A stretch of 64,000 nucleotides of DNA. Origin: Puniceicoccaceae bacterium K14 (GTDB lineage Bacteria > Verrucomicrobiota > Verrucomicrobiia > Opitutales > Opitutaceae). Shown here piece after piece: positions 22,822-32,633 of the stretch (position 1 is the stretch's first letter; the number at the start of each line of letters is the position of its first letter). The notes under the pieces were generated by a model. The model did not search any database. It saw only the letters and a program-made list of their open reading frames with translations, and was not told where the DNA came from. Both the position numbers and the translations under genes were made by a program. The stretch lies in contig JAKYXN010000019.1 in assembly GCA_022538095.1 (NCBI GenBank), positions 18,453-82,452 on the forward strand, in the 5' to 3' direction.

Positions 22822-25800
22822 CTATTCGTCGTCTTCAATTTCGTAAACTTCCACTAAAGCCACTCGCTGGTCGCCCTCAGCAAGAATAAGCTCGGAAGAG
22901 ACAATAGCAGTATAAACACCCGGAGAAAGGTTAGCGAAAATTGATGCTTCTAGGTCGTTAGAGGGAGCAAAGCCGCTACCCGAAATCGATTGGGCATTTG
23001 CGCTCTCATTCCAAGAAGAGCTAGATTCGACAAGCTCCGCCTCTTCTCCCATTCGGTACAAGTCGACTTTCGGATCCGGCAAGTAATTCGCAACTCCTGC
23101 CGCCTCGAGTGAGGGTCCTTTTGCATTAACCAGTACTGTCTTTGCTTCCTCGCCATCGATCACAAATCCAGCAATCATAACATCTTGGCCCGAGCCAATA
23201 AGTCCGCGCGTTGAAATATTTACCACTTTGCTTATGACACCTGCGACTTCTCCTGCTATTTCATATACCTCTACGAGAGAAACGCCCGTTTCACTAGCAA
23301 CAATCTCAGAATCAACCACCACTGTATAAATCCCGGGATCGAGCATGAGCAACATAGAAGGTTCGCGATCATCGCCAGGCGCATAACCAGTGTCAGTAAT
23401 TTGCGATGAATTTTCCTCTTCTATCCAATTCGTGCTGACAACGGTCAACCCAACCCCACCTTCTGGAAGCATTTGGAATAGCGTCAACTTTGGATCAGCC
23501 AAAAAGTTACTAATTCCTGCCGCTTCCAATGAAGGTCCCTTTCCGTTGATTAAGATTTTCTTAGGTCCTTCGCCATCGATTACGAACCCTCCGATCATGA
23601 CTCCTGTACCTTGACCCGCAGGCCCACGAGTCGAGATATTAACCAATCGGTCTGAGGCGACATCACTATCTTCGGTAGCAGCAGCAAACCCAAGCTCCTC
23701 TTGGTCTCTAGTCACCAGAGTCCCTGAAAGCAATTTGTCTTCTTCTTCAAAAATTGCATTCAATTCGCCTCCGTCATCGAAGGTTACAACCAATTCGCCT
23801 GTCTCTTGGATATCACCTAGCCCGGGCTCGGCCTCTCCGTTCTCAGTTTCCGATACAGCGAAAACTTTTCCTGATGGAGCCTTAACCATTCGCACAACCC
23901 CTGAAGTGTATACGCTGCCAAACTCTCCTTCATAGTACCCAGCAGAATTGCTGTGTACATTAGAGCTTGGTTCTTTCGTTGCCGTACCAGTTGTGGCACT
24001 ACCATCAACCGTAATCAAAAGATCTTGTCCTTCGCTTGAGAGTACAGACGAGCTGGTAGAAACCGCTGGGAACAATGGCACTGAACCTGCAAATAGATGA
24101 CCGTTAACCTCGAAAGAGAAACTACCATCCGAATTCAATTCAATGCCTTGCTCAAAAATCGCTTGTGCTCCCTCTTCCAAATATATCAAGAAGTCAGCCA
24201 GCCCGTCTAACGAAACGACAACCGCAAAACTTCCTGAATTCCCAGTGAACTCTCCTATGTAATAACCATCATAGGTAAGCGTTTCAAAAATTGCACTTGG
24301 ACTAGGGTCAGAAACCCGCTCGCCATCAACTGCTAGCACTAGGTATTCGTAGCTCGAACCAGGCGTCAAAGACTCATCTGTATACTCAAGTGCACCGACG
24401 ACCGTATCCCATTCTTCCAACACTCCCGAAGGGTTTACTTTTTGTATAATAAACTCGTTGATTTCACTATCACTTACAGTCCACGAGAAAGTCAAATCTC
24501 GGGCATTTGCTTCCACAAGCTCAGGTTCTGTTGGAACCGGCACTGGAGCCTGCTCAACAACGATAAAGTTCGCTACTACAGATTTATCAATATCCATAAT
24601 TACCGATGCTGGATTCACACTACCTGACAAAGCTCCCGACCAGTGGCTAAACTCATAGCCTTCAGCTGGAATCGCTTCAACTTGTGCTGATTGGTCTTGA
24701 TCGTAAGTGCCAACTCCAGTCGTCGTTCCACTATTCTCAGGTGAAACACTGCCAGACAAATTATAAGTAATCACTTGCCCGCCACCACCGCCAGAGCGCG
24801 TCACAGAGGCTATATTCGAGAAGTCCGAAAAGTAATTACCTCGTATCGCAAAAACCCGATATTCGTAAGTCTCATTCCCGATGTCGAAGTCATGTTCGAA
24901 CGACTCTATATTCGATATAACTCCTTCAACGAACGACCAATCTCCTCCACTGGCATTGCGATACTCGATTCCAAAGCTATCCTCGTCCTCTGACAAATCG
25001 TCCCAAGACAATTGCACTTTCCCACTTATGTCCTCAGCGGTTAATGACCCTGGAGCCACAACTTCTTCGGAACCGCCCCCGCCATTTCCGCTTGAGCCGC
25101 TAACGGATGCGACATTCGAAGGATTAGAAACATCTTCGCCTCGCACTGAGACAACGCGGTACTCGTAAGTATCAATTCCGATATCAAAGTCATGCTCAAA
25201 GCTTTCAACGTTCGCTCCAGTCGATCCGACATAATTCCAGAAGTCAGAACCCTCAGGGCGTTGCTCTATTTCAAAACCGTCTTCGTCGCTCGACAAGTCA
25301 TCCCACGACAACTGCACCTTCCCATCAACGTCATTAGCAGACAAGGACGCAGGAGCTATCAATTCGGTGTTGCTTCCGCCTCCACCAGAGCCCCCGCCGT
25401 TGCCATTTGAGCCGCTAACAGCTGCGACATTGGAAGGATTAGAAACATCTTGGCCGCGTACTGCTACAACGCGGTACTCGTAAGTATCGATTCCGATATC
25501 GAAATCATGCTCAAAACTCTCAACGTTCGCACCGATCGATCCGACATAATTCCAGAAGTCAGATCCTTCAGGACGTTGCTCGATTTCAAAACCGTCTTCG
25601 TCGCTCGACAAATCATCCCACGACAACTGCACCTTCCCATCAACGTCATTAGCAGACAAGGACGCAGGAGCAATCAACTCAGTGCTACTTCCGCCACCAG
25701 AGCCCCCGCCATTGCCATTACCTGAACGAGAGATAGATGCAACATTCGAATAATCAGAAGAGTTTTCATTCTTCACAGCCTTAACACGATATTCGTAGGA

Positions 25801-28800
25801 ATCGTTTCCAATATTTATATTGTGAACAAACGCCTGAGAATTAGCCCCGATAGAAGCTACAATATCCCAATTTTCAGTACCTGATGCGCGGTATTCAACT
25901 TCATACCCCGTTTCATCACTCGCGTTATCAGTCCACTCAAGTCCAACGTTTCCAGTATTATCAACCGCTGTAAGAGAAGAGGGAGCTGATACACTCGAGC
26001 TACCACCAGAGCCTCCACTACCGCTACTTGCTTCAGGGGTGTAAGTGCCAGGAATTACAACATCGTTCCCCATATCGCCGTCTGTCGTCACTGCGTTAAT
26101 ACGAATTCGATAAGCCGTACCATTAGTCAATTGAGGGAGATTGTAACTCGTAGTCTGAGCGCTGCCAGTCTGCCCAATATGCGTCCAATTACCAAACACA
26201 TCATCAACTTCCCTTACATAAAGAACCGCCGAATCGTAATCAGGGTCACTTGACGCTGTCCAACTTACCGTTAGAGAGGCATCACCTTCCTCAACAGAGA
26301 ATCCATCCAAATCTGCTATTGGTAAGGTTCCATAGTAAAAGGAAAATAACTCTACGGTACTCGCATTGTTACCTGCTAAATCTTCTACACGATAATTGAA
26401 CCTATAGCGCTCGCCTTCGGTCAATCCAGACAAAGTCGGACTCCAACTAGTCGCTGCTACGTCTAGAGTCGCGTCAGTCAAAGTCGAAAAATCGTCCACT
26501 ACAGAAACGTAGGCACTTCCAATACCGCTCAAATTATCTTCAGGCAAGGTCCAAGAAAAGCTTAAGTTTGATGGGTCCGAAATCCAAGTCCCGGTTTCAT
26601 AAGTCGCTTCCGTTGCACCGCTCGGTTCCCCCGGGCTCTCCTCGTCTACGCCATAACCCACCTCATCTCGATCCACCAAGATTTCATTTTGAGCTGCATC
26701 GTCAGTCGCCTGCAGCCTAAATTGATAATACCCTTGACCCTCAGGCGCATCGAAGGAGATCACATCCTGCACATTTGTGCCACTCACGTCTTTGACTGCA
26801 TCATCAGTCCAGTCGCCCCAAATTTCATTGTCCAAAGAATATCGATACGATAGACTTACGCTATCCACCTCACTATCGTCTGTAGCAGTGAAAGGAATAT
26901 CCCAAGGGACCGACCCATGATTGCCTCCCTTCCAGTACCAATAATTGAATGCTATTTCGCCATTCGAATCTAGATGATCAGGTCGATTACCTCCGGTCTC
27001 GCTAATTAATTCGAAATTTGAATGCGGTAAGTAGTCCAAGGCAACAGCTGCTGTCGCTGCCGTACCTACTTGCAACACACCCCATACATCAAAGGATGGC
27101 AAAGTAAAATCTAAATACGAACCATCTACCGTAAAACTAATATCAGTAACAGCGCTCGACCCTACGATCATCCAAGAAAGCTTAACATCCCCACTTGTAA
27201 ATCCGTCTGGGATTACGACCGAACAAGAGACGCTGGCTGTAGCATCAATGGTTTGATTGTCTACATCTTCCGTTAGGTTGATATCGCGATTAACCAAGTG
27301 GTAAATTTCCGACCCGTCACTTCCCTCGTAACGATGCGCTCGCACGAAGCGTGAATGATCAGAGGTAAAATCATAAGAGAGTTCTGCGTCGACCGCACTC
27401 GTCCAAGTACTACGGATTGTGGATAAGTCGGTCTCATTTTGAGCAGTAAGCTCCCATTCACCTTCAGAAGCGCTCGTAGCAGAATTTCCATGATATTGAT
27501 CTCCCAAGTCGGTCGCAAAGTGAATAACTTTCCCGCTACCAACGGAGGTTGTTCCTGTAGTGGAAAAATAGTCGTCGAAGCTACGAACACTGCTCACGTC
27601 AGTTCCATATTCATCAGAGTCGGCAACATCACCCAATCCAATAACGATTCCACCGCCAGATAAGTAGCTATCCAACTTAGAAACCTGCGCATCTGTAAGC
27701 ATCTTTGCTTGTGGTAAAACAATCGCTTTATACGAACTCAAGTCCGCACTCGAAAATGGATCTACTCCATCACGCTTGTCAGGATGCCCAGCAAACAATA
27801 CATCAAGCGGTCGATGAAGGTCTCCTAAAAGCATCATAGCCCCGAGGTAGCTCGACGTAAATGTACCCGTATCCTCAATTTGGTGAGCTTCATTGTAAAG
27901 AACAGCAACCTCCCCATCCTCGTTTTGATTAAACAATTCGGGGAACATCGATGGAAATTGCAAGAAAGGTACCATTGGATCCAAGCGAGCGTCCTCATGA
28001 TAATAAGACACCCAATCAATCGGAATTTGATACAAGCCACCTGCCGCAAAAACTTCAGCCGCATACACCTTACTCAGCTCTGTGATATGAAGTTTTCCAT
28101 ACGGATCATTGGAACCGTTCATAGAACCGGTATTAGCTGGGAAATTCCACGACCAAAAGCGCTTATCGAAATTTCGGATATTCTTATAAACGTGATCCAA
28201 ATTATAATACGGATAACCTAAGGCATCCAAAAACGTTTCTGCCATGCCCACGTCCAAGTTATCCAAATTATCCCACTGACGCGCTCCGACATAGCGATTA
28301 GCCGCAAAGTACACATCCATGCTATACTCGCTATTTGCATACGTGCGTATTTCAGAAGTCCACTCCTCAAAGAACGCTCGCTCAACCTCTGTCATATGAT
28401 CGAGCCAAGCATCCCACAAATCGCCGTAAGGAGGACTAGAACTTACCGAGTCAGAATCCGTGTAGCTTCCACCAGAAGCCGATTTCAAAAAATCTGCATA
28501 ATCAAAAGTCGTAGCATCGGAAACGCCCATCCCTACCAACTCATCAACCGTGTAATTGGCACTTAAGAAATCACGAAAGCCAGCTAATGCCTCGCTATCG
28601 AATGACAACGTACCCAACCCAGGCGATGCATTGTCTAATAAAAAATAACTCGCTCCCAAATCTACAGCGACCTTACCCGAATCCACCAAATAGTCGGTAA
28701 AAGCCGATCGCGTAAAAACAAACCAAGAGCCCGTCGAACCGTCGAGATCCACACTCTTTCCGGCCTCGCCTACCAACTCAGCCCCTTCTTCAGATTCAAT

Positions 28801-29091
28801 AACACCAATGGCATAATAAGCAGCGTACTCGATGCCGTTAGCGTTCCACTCTTCAATCGCATTAGCTATCTGGTCCTTCCGGACTTCGGAGAGCGTATCA
28901 TCGATCCAACCGAAATCATCCACTACTACAGAAGGTTTTGTCCCATTCGTATAGATTGGACGTGGTCCAAAATAGGTTAAAGCGTCATCAGGGTCTCCCA
29001 CATCAGCGTGCAGGCTCAGTGTTAAAATTGCAGCGATTAAAAGTAGCTGCGCCTTGAGGATAGCAAAGGGTGAGATAGAGGATATTTTCAT
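22822..29091 (-). CDS. giant secreted protein: putative glycosidase-like domain, FN3 repeats, InlB-type repeat
   Basis: This 2089-aa protein has a signal peptide (LLLIAAILTLSLHA). Residues ~35-680 resemble a large TIM-barrel/beta-galactosidase-like region with a GATase-like segment (YKAIVLPQAKMLTDAQVSKL ... GGGIVIGLGDV). No catalytic acid pair could be assigned, so glycosidase activity is tentative. A beta-sandwich follows (~700-1080). Four fibronectin III domains come next, joined by Gly/Ser linkers; the second and third are nearly identical. Then comes a divergent InlB_B-type repeat (GYEFSHWSGALSGSVNP), another FN3-like domain and a ~150-residue unclassified domain. The C-terminus has two STRGxxGxG...GPSLEAAG repeats related to those of the 2733-aa protein. 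It is probably a surface protein acting on polysaccharide. Confidence 0.85.
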   Translation of the reverse strand: MKISSISPFAILKAQLLLIAAILTLSLHADVGDPDDALTYFGPRPIYTNGTKPSVVVDDFGWIDDTLSEVRKDQIANAIEEWNANGIEYAAYYAIGVIESEEGAELVGEAGKSVDLDGSTGSWFVFTRSAFTDYLVDSGKVAVDLGASYFLLDNASPGLGTLSFDSEALAGFRDFLSANYTVDELVGMGVSDATTFDYADFLKSASGGSYTDSDSVSSSPPYGDLWDAWLDHMTEVERAFFEEWTSEIRTYANSEYSMDVYFAANRYVGARQWDNLDNLDVGMAETFLDALGYPYYNLDHVYKNIRNFDKRFWSWNFPANTGSMNGSNDPYGKLHITELSKVYAAEVFAAGGLYQIPIDWVSYYHEDARLDPMVPFLQFPSMFPELFNQNEDGEVAVLYNEAHQIEDTGTFTSSYLGAMMLLGDLHRPLDVLFAGHPDKRDGVDPFSSADLSSYKAIVLPQAKMLTDAQVSKLDSYLSGGGIVIGLGDVADSDEYGTDVSSVRSFDDYFSTTGTTSVGSGKVIHFATDLGDQYHGNSATSASEGEWELTAQNETDLSTIRSTWTSAVDAELSYDFTSDHSRFVRAHRYEGSDGSEIYHLVNRDINLTEDVDNQTIDATASVSCSVVIPDGFTSGDVKLSWMIVGSSAVTDISFTVDGSYLDFTLPSFDVWGVLQVGTAATAAVALDYLPHSNFELISETGGNRPDHLDSNGEIAFNYWYWKGGNHGSVPWDIPFTATDDSEVDSVSLSYRYSLDNEIWGDWTDDAVKDVSGTNVQDVISFDAPEGQGYYQFRLQATDDAAQNEILVDRDEVGYGVDEESPGEPSGATEATYETGTWISDPSNLSFSWTLPEDNLSGIGSAYVSVVDDFSTLTDATLDVAATSWSPTLSGLTEGERYRFNYRVEDLAGNNASTVELFSFYYGTLPIADLDGFSVEEGDASLTVSWTASSDPDYDSAVLYVREVDDVFGNWTHIGQTGSAQTTSYNLPQLTNGTAYRIRINAVTTDGDMGNDVVIPGTYTPEASSGSGGSGGSSSVSAPSSLTAVDNTGNVGLEWTDNASDETGYEVEYRASGTENWDIVASIGANSQAFVHNINIGNDSYEYRVKAVKNENSSDYSNVASISRSGNGNGGGSGGGSSTELIAPASLSANDVDGKVQLSWDDLSSDEDGFEIEQRPEGSDFWNYVGSIGANVESFEHDFDIGIDTYEYRVVAVRGQDVSNPSNVAAVSGSNGNGGGSGGGGSNTELIAPASLSANDVDGKVQLSWDDLSSDEDGFEIEQRPEGSDFWNYVGSTGANVESFEHDFDIGIDTYEYRVVSVRGEDVSNPSNVASVSGSSGNGGGGSEEVVAPGSLTAEDISGKVQLSWDDLSEDEDSFGIEYRNASGGDWSFVEGVISNIESFEHDFDIGNETYEYRVFAIRGNYFSDFSNIASVTRSGGGGGQVITYNLSGSVSPENSGTTTGVGTYDQDQSAQVEAIPAEGYEFSHWSGALSGSVNPASVIMDIDKSVVANFIVVEQAPVPVPTEPELVEANARDLTFSWTVSDSEINEFIIQKVNPSGVLEEWDTVVGALEYTDESLTPGSSYEYLVLAVDGERVSDPSPSAIFETLTYDGYYIGEFTGNSGSFAVVVSLDGLADFLIYLEEGAQAIFEQGIELNSDGSFSFEVNGHLFAGSVPLFPAVSTSSSVLSSEGQDLLITVDGSATTGTATKEPSSNVHSNSAGYYEGEFGSVYTSGVVRMVKAPSGKVFAVSETENGEAEPGLGDIQETGELVVTFDDGGELNAIFEEEDKLLSGTLVTRDQEELGFAAATEDSDVASDRLVNISTRGPAGQGTGVMIGGFVIDGEGPKKILINGKGPSLEAAGISNFLADPKLTLFQMLPEGGVGLTVVSTNWIEEENSSQITDTGYAPGDDREPSMLLMLDPGIYTVVVDSEIVASETGVSLVEVYEIAGEVAGVISKVVNISTRGLIGSGQDVMIAGFVIDGEEAKTVLVNAKGPSLEAAGVANYLPDPKVDLYRMGEEAELVESSSSWNESANAQSISGSGFAPSNDLEASIFANLSPGVYTAIVSSELILAEGDQRVALVEVYEIEDDE
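25099..25728 (-). repeat. near-identical tandem FN3-coding repeat, two units of about 315 bp
   Basis: Units beginning at 25099 and 25414 are nearly identical at the DNA level. Each encodes one FN3 domain plus a Gly-rich linker (shared residues DEDGFEIEQRPEGSDFW). Most differences appear to be third-position changes, consistent with a fairly recent duplication or gene conversion within the giant gene. Confidence 0.8.
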
Positions 29092-29169
29092 GAGTTTTCT
29101 AAGATACTTTCCACAAATTTACAGAAAATACTTAGAATCGGATACCCATAGGACCTTCTTAGAAAACTC
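29092..29169 (-). promoter_or_regulatory. leader inverted repeat abutting the start codon of giant gene 2
   Basis: A perfect 13-bp inverted repeat is present: GAGTTTTCTAAGA at 29092-29104 and TCTTAGAAAACTC at 29157-29169, 52 nt apart. In the mRNA the 3' arm ends at the base immediately before the ATG (29089-29091). The geometry matches the leader of the other giant gene although the sequence differs, which points to a structural role such as masking the ribosome-binding region. Confidence 0.65.
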
Positions 29170-29237
29170 TATCCCCCTCCTTCCTTTTCAACAAAAATTA
29201 GCAAAATAACCAACCCCAAGGACTAACAGCCGATCTA

Positions 29238-30629
29238 TTACTCGAAAAACGAATCCACTTCCGGCAAAGCTCTGTCGATTTCCTCTACGCGATAGCCAAA
29301 ACCGCTTTCGCACAGAGAGCTCAAATCGAGAAAACCATCTTTTCGCTCATATAGCCCCGGATGTATAAGCGCTTCTAGCGACGATGCATCGGGATAGAAC
29401 TGCATCGCATTGGTTTCCAAGCCCATAATCGTGCCTGCGTGAGCAGCCAACAAGGTATGTGGAATTTGAGCCAACATCGGATTCGTCAAGTCCTGCACCA
29501 TAAGCGGAAGCGTGTGAGCCGACGCCCAAGCCTGCATCAACACCGCGTTTGTCTGCGTTTTACACGTTTTCAAAGCCACCCCCGTCCAACCCCGAGATCG
29601 CCCTTCACGAACAAGTTTCCAATCATGAGCGCTCTCGTCCATGAAGAGTGGCTTCAGAGCAGAAACCGCGTTAACATCCATGGGCGACTCCTCCATTTCG
29701 TAGGCAAATGGCTGCTCCACGTACAAAATTCTTCGATACGTATCCGGAGCATCCTCTGACAAACGCTCCAACATACGTGTAATAAAAGAGACTTCCTTGA
29801 CTGTGCAATTAAAGTCCGCGCATAGCCATTCGCAATCAAACGCTTTCGCCATTTCTCCGATAGCAACAATACGCTTGTAGTCGTGCTCCCAATCTTGGCC
29901 AGAAAGCTTAATTTTCAAGCAGTTAAGAGAGTCCCGTTTAATCCACTCTTCTAATGTTCTTGGATAGGCATCATTCGGCTCGCTCCCGTCCAAATCCGCA
30001 CTTGTCAAAGGATCTCCCGCCCCCACAGAGTGCCATGCAGGGATCCTTGAGGGAGGATTTTTTTCTAAATAGTCATTTGGATACTGCCCAACAAAAGAGA
30101 CATCTACATCGTCTGCCGGCTCAAGGTATGCAGACAAGTCCTGATTCATATACGGCTTCTTATAAGTCTCGTACACCGGAACCCGATGGAGGTTCGCATA
30201 GGCATCATGCAAAGCGATATCAAAGGCCGACAAACAAACCAAGCCCGCCAAGTAGGAAATCCCTCCCGGTACTCCTATTTCTTCGGACTTACGCAACTCA
30301 TGAAACTCCTCTTCCTGGAATCCATGACAAATTTCGATCGGATGGCCCCGCTTTTCGTAGTTGCAAAGCTCTTTCCCCAACAGGCGACAAAAAGCCTTCA
30401 TTCCAGCAATTCGTTCCTGAACGCCTTCGGAACTTGGCCACGCCCACTGAGCGCTCAAAGGTGTTTCTCCCCAGCCTCCTATTCGACTTCCCTTTGTATC
30501 CACAACCTCCAGCCACACACGAGCACAGGTCACCTCGCTTAATGTTTGTGAGCCAAACTTATAAGGCGTGCGCGTCGTAACCGGCAAAAAGTACAACTTA
30601 CACGAAGAAATCGAAACATCGTAGTTCAT
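29238..30629 (-). CDS. enolase-superfamily (mandelate racemase/muconate lactonizing type) enzyme
   Basis: This 463-aa protein has an N-terminal capping domain and a TIM-barrel. The expected acid-base and metal residues are visible: LKIKLSG (KxK lysines), CADFN (first metal aspartate), YVEQPF (glutamate), FMDES (aspartate) and the opposite lysine in LKTCKT. The family abstracts a proton alpha to a carboxylate in dehydration, racemisation or epimerisation. The substrate cannot be told from sequence. It is the last gene of a three-gene minus-strand unit with a zinc-type dehydrogenase (2 bp upstream) and a sugar isomerase-like TIM barrel, which suggests catabolism of a sugar acid or related polyol. 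Confidence 0.85.
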   Translation of the reverse strand: MNYDVSISSCKLYFLPVTTRTPYKFGSQTLSEVTCARVWLEVVDTKGSRIGGWGETPLSAQWAWPSSEGVQERIAGMKAFCRLLGKELCNYEKRGHPIEICHGFQEEEFHELRKSEEIGVPGGISYLAGLVCLSAFDIALHDAYANLHRVPVYETYKKPYMNQDLSAYLEPADDVDVSFVGQYPNDYLEKNPPSRIPAWHSVGAGDPLTSADLDGSEPNDAYPRTLEEWIKRDSLNCLKIKLSGQDWEHDYKRIVAIGEMAKAFDCEWLCADFNCTVKEVSFITRMLERLSEDAPDTYRRILYVEQPFAYEMEESPMDVNAVSALKPLFMDESAHDWKLVREGRSRGWTGVALKTCKTQTNAVLMQAWASAHTLPLMVQDLTNPMLAQIPHTLLAAHAGTIMGLETNAMQFYPDASSLEALIHPGLYERKDGFLDLSSLCESGFGYRVEEIDRALPEVDSFFE

Positions 30630-30631
30630 AG

Positions 30632-31738
30632 CTACGATTCATCCCCCATTTTAAACACGAGCCCTAAAATTGAATCCGGATCTTTTGAGATTTCAGCCAT
30701 TTCTTCCTCCAAACAATCAAAGGGCACTTCGTGAGTCGTTAGTGTTTCAACGGCAACTTTTCCCTCCTTGAGCCACCGCATGCAGAGTTCAAGATTCTCC
30801 CGCGTATCCCACCGGACGAATACATCCCCATAATTTCCACCGCGTTCCCATTCCTTGTCGTGATAGCCAGGTCCTGTTCGCGACGAACGTCGTATATCGA
30901 TATTAGTCAAGGTTCGCGTAAAAGGGAATTCTGCGCCCCCCACAACAATCATCACTCCCATTGGATGACCGTCTGGAGCCACCTTCATGCATTTTTCCAA
31001 TGCATTCGCTGGCTTTTCCGCGTTACCGCCCAACGCAAGCACACAAGTATCCAGTCCCTTACCTTGGGTGAATTCTAGAGTCTTTTCGGTCGTATCTTCT
31101 GAACCCACTAAAACCGTTGCACCTATTCCCAACTTCTTAGCATTCTCTAAACGAGCGGGCACTGTATCCCAGCCTATTACGTAGCATCCTGCGAGTTGAA
31201 ACAATCTAGCTGTTAACAATCCAACCAGGCCAAGACCTGCAACAGCGACATATTCGCCTAACTCCGGCTTAGCTCGACGCACCGCCTGCATTGCAGTAGC
31301 CAAGAGCATCGCATAACTTCCTCTTTCAAAACTTACTTCGTCAGGCAAACCAACTACAAGATTCTGCGGAACAACTGTGTAGGTGGCATGTTGAGCATAG
31401 CGAACACCCACCGCAGCCACGCGATCGCCTGGCTGAACAGTCGTCACATTCTCTCCCACCGCAACTACGATACCCGTATTGGAGTAACCAAATCCACGAC
31501 GGTTTAAATCCGGATCCGGATTCAGCTGCAGGTCACGCAAAACACGCCACCCTCCTGCCGCGTGTCGACCTTGCTTTGATGCGCCTTTTAGTTCCGAACC
31601 CGGGCTAATCAAAGACGCCTTCACTTCGATCAAAACCATACCGGCGTCCAAATCTGGAATATCTGTTTCTTCAATCTTGAAGGAACCGTCCCCTTTTAAT
31701 GCTACAATTCTGCGTTTCCCAATTTTTTCTGTATTCAT
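30632..31738 (-). CDS. medium-chain alcohol/polyol dehydrogenase family protein
   Basis: This 368-aa protein of the zinc-dependent MDR superfamily has an N-terminal GroES-like domain (residues ~25-150) and a Rossmann domain with VAGLGLVGLLTARLFQLAG (~165-185) for NAD(P) binding. DRVAAVGVRYAQHATYTVV fits the GroES core. The usual catalytic Cys/His zinc set of alcohol dehydrogenases is not obvious; the corresponding N-terminal stretch reads LISPGSELKG, as in some bacteriochlorophyllide and sugar-oxidoreductase relatives that lack catalytic zinc. It sits 2 bp from the enolase-family gene and 19 bp from the TIM-barrel gene. It probably oxidises or reduces an intermediate of the same unknown pathway. 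Confidence 0.8.
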   Translation of the reverse strand: MNTEKIGKRRIVALKGDGSFKIEETDIPDLDAGMVLIEVKASLISPGSELKGASKQGRHAAGGWRVLRDLQLNPDPDLNRRGFGYSNTGIVVAVGENVTTVQPGDRVAAVGVRYAQHATYTVVPQNLVVGLPDEVSFERGSYAMLLATAMQAVRRAKPELGEYVAVAGLGLVGLLTARLFQLAGCYVIGWDTVPARLENAKKLGIGATVLVGSEDTTEKTLEFTQGKGLDTCVLALGGNAEKPANALEKCMKVAPDGHPMGVMIVVGGAEFPFTRTLTNIDIRRSSRTGPGYHDKEWERGGNYGDVFVRWDTRENLELCMRWLKEGKVAVETLTTHEVPFDCLEEEMAEISKDPDSILGLVFKMGDES

Positions 31739-31757
31739 ATTACGGACATTCCTTTTC

Positions 31758-32633
31758 TTACTTATAATATTCCGCCATTAACTCTTTCAAATAGGCGATA
31801 TCCTCTTTAATGACAGGTAACACATCATCCCCTTTAAGTACCTTCTGAGAATTATCCTTATACTCAGCGGTAAGACATATAGGTTTAGCAAACTTCCGAC
31901 GAGCCAACTCGCATACCGCTTTACGCCAAGACGTATATCCCTCTTTTCCTGGCACCCAGGTTCGATTCCAAATCACTTCTCCTCTCTCGTCTTTTCCATC
32001 ACTGAATCGCAAGGCGTTCTTCAGATTCACCATCGAAAGCCTAGACCAGGCGATATCGATAGCGATGTCTTCACGTTCCCCCTCAAGCCCTGTATGCCCT
32101 AAGTCTAACACCGCGCTCACCGCCACATCACTCAAAGGCTCAATCGCGTGAATAATACTCAAAGCACTACACGCAAACGAGTCACAGTGATTTTGCAATC
32201 CTATCGAAACTCCGCAGCTTTCAGCCACTGAGGAAAATTCTCTGCACGTTTCTCTAAATTGCTCGACATTTTCCAAATAGGGCATTCCGGGCCTCAAAGG
32301 TAACATCGTTCGCAATATAGGAACACCCGCATCTCCGCATGCCCGGATAGCTTCTGAACTCAAAACTGTAGCAACACTATAAATCTTCAAACCTCGTTTC
32401 TCAAAGAGCTTCGCCACACTAGGCAAATCTTCGGAAATCTTAACTGGATCAACTTGAAATCCCTCACGAACCGGAAGTTCGACTCCATCAACTCCCATTT
32501 CATAAACCTGATCTACCAGCTCGGCAGGACTCAAGCTTTGCCAAGGTTTAGTAAAGACTGTTATAGGCGAACGGGCAAAGCCCTGTTTTTCTGAGACAAA
32601 CATTTTTGGATACACTAAATTCAGTCTAGCCAA
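31758..32633 (-). CDS. xylose-isomerase-like TIM-barrel (sugar phosphate isomerase/epimerase family)
   Basis: This 291-aa protein of the AP-endonuclease family 2 / sugar isomerase superfamily contains VDGVELPVREGF near residue 50, GLQNHCDSFACS near 150 and AVLDLGHTGLEGE near 180. These match the metal-binding Glu/His/Asp positions of that fold. Its most likely role is isomerisation or epimerisation of a keto-sugar, not DNA repair. It is the first gene of the three-gene operon, so the promoter should be in the 393-bp divergent region to its right. No regulator or transporter gene is adjacent, and the substrate is unknown. Confidence 0.8.
   Translation of the reverse strand: MARLNLVYPKMFVSEKQGFARSPITVFTKPWQSLSPAELVDQVYEMGVDGVELPVREGFQVDPVKISEDLPSVAKLFEKRGLKIYSVATVLSSEAIRACGDAGVPILRTMLPLRPGMPYLENVEQFRETCREFSSVAESCGVSIGLQNHCDSFACSALSIIHAIEPLSDVAVSAVLDLGHTGLEGEREDIAIDIAWSRLSMVNLKNALRFSDGKDERGEVIWNRTWVPGKEGYTSWRKAVCELARRKFAKPICLTAEYKDNSQKVLKGDDVLPVIKEDIAYLKELMAEYYK

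Noticed and set aside
25099..25728. Regular repeats that could be mistaken for a CRISPR or minisatellite array
   Set aside because: The repeats are ~315 bp, in frame, and encode FN3 domains with Gly-rich linkers inside one continuous gene.
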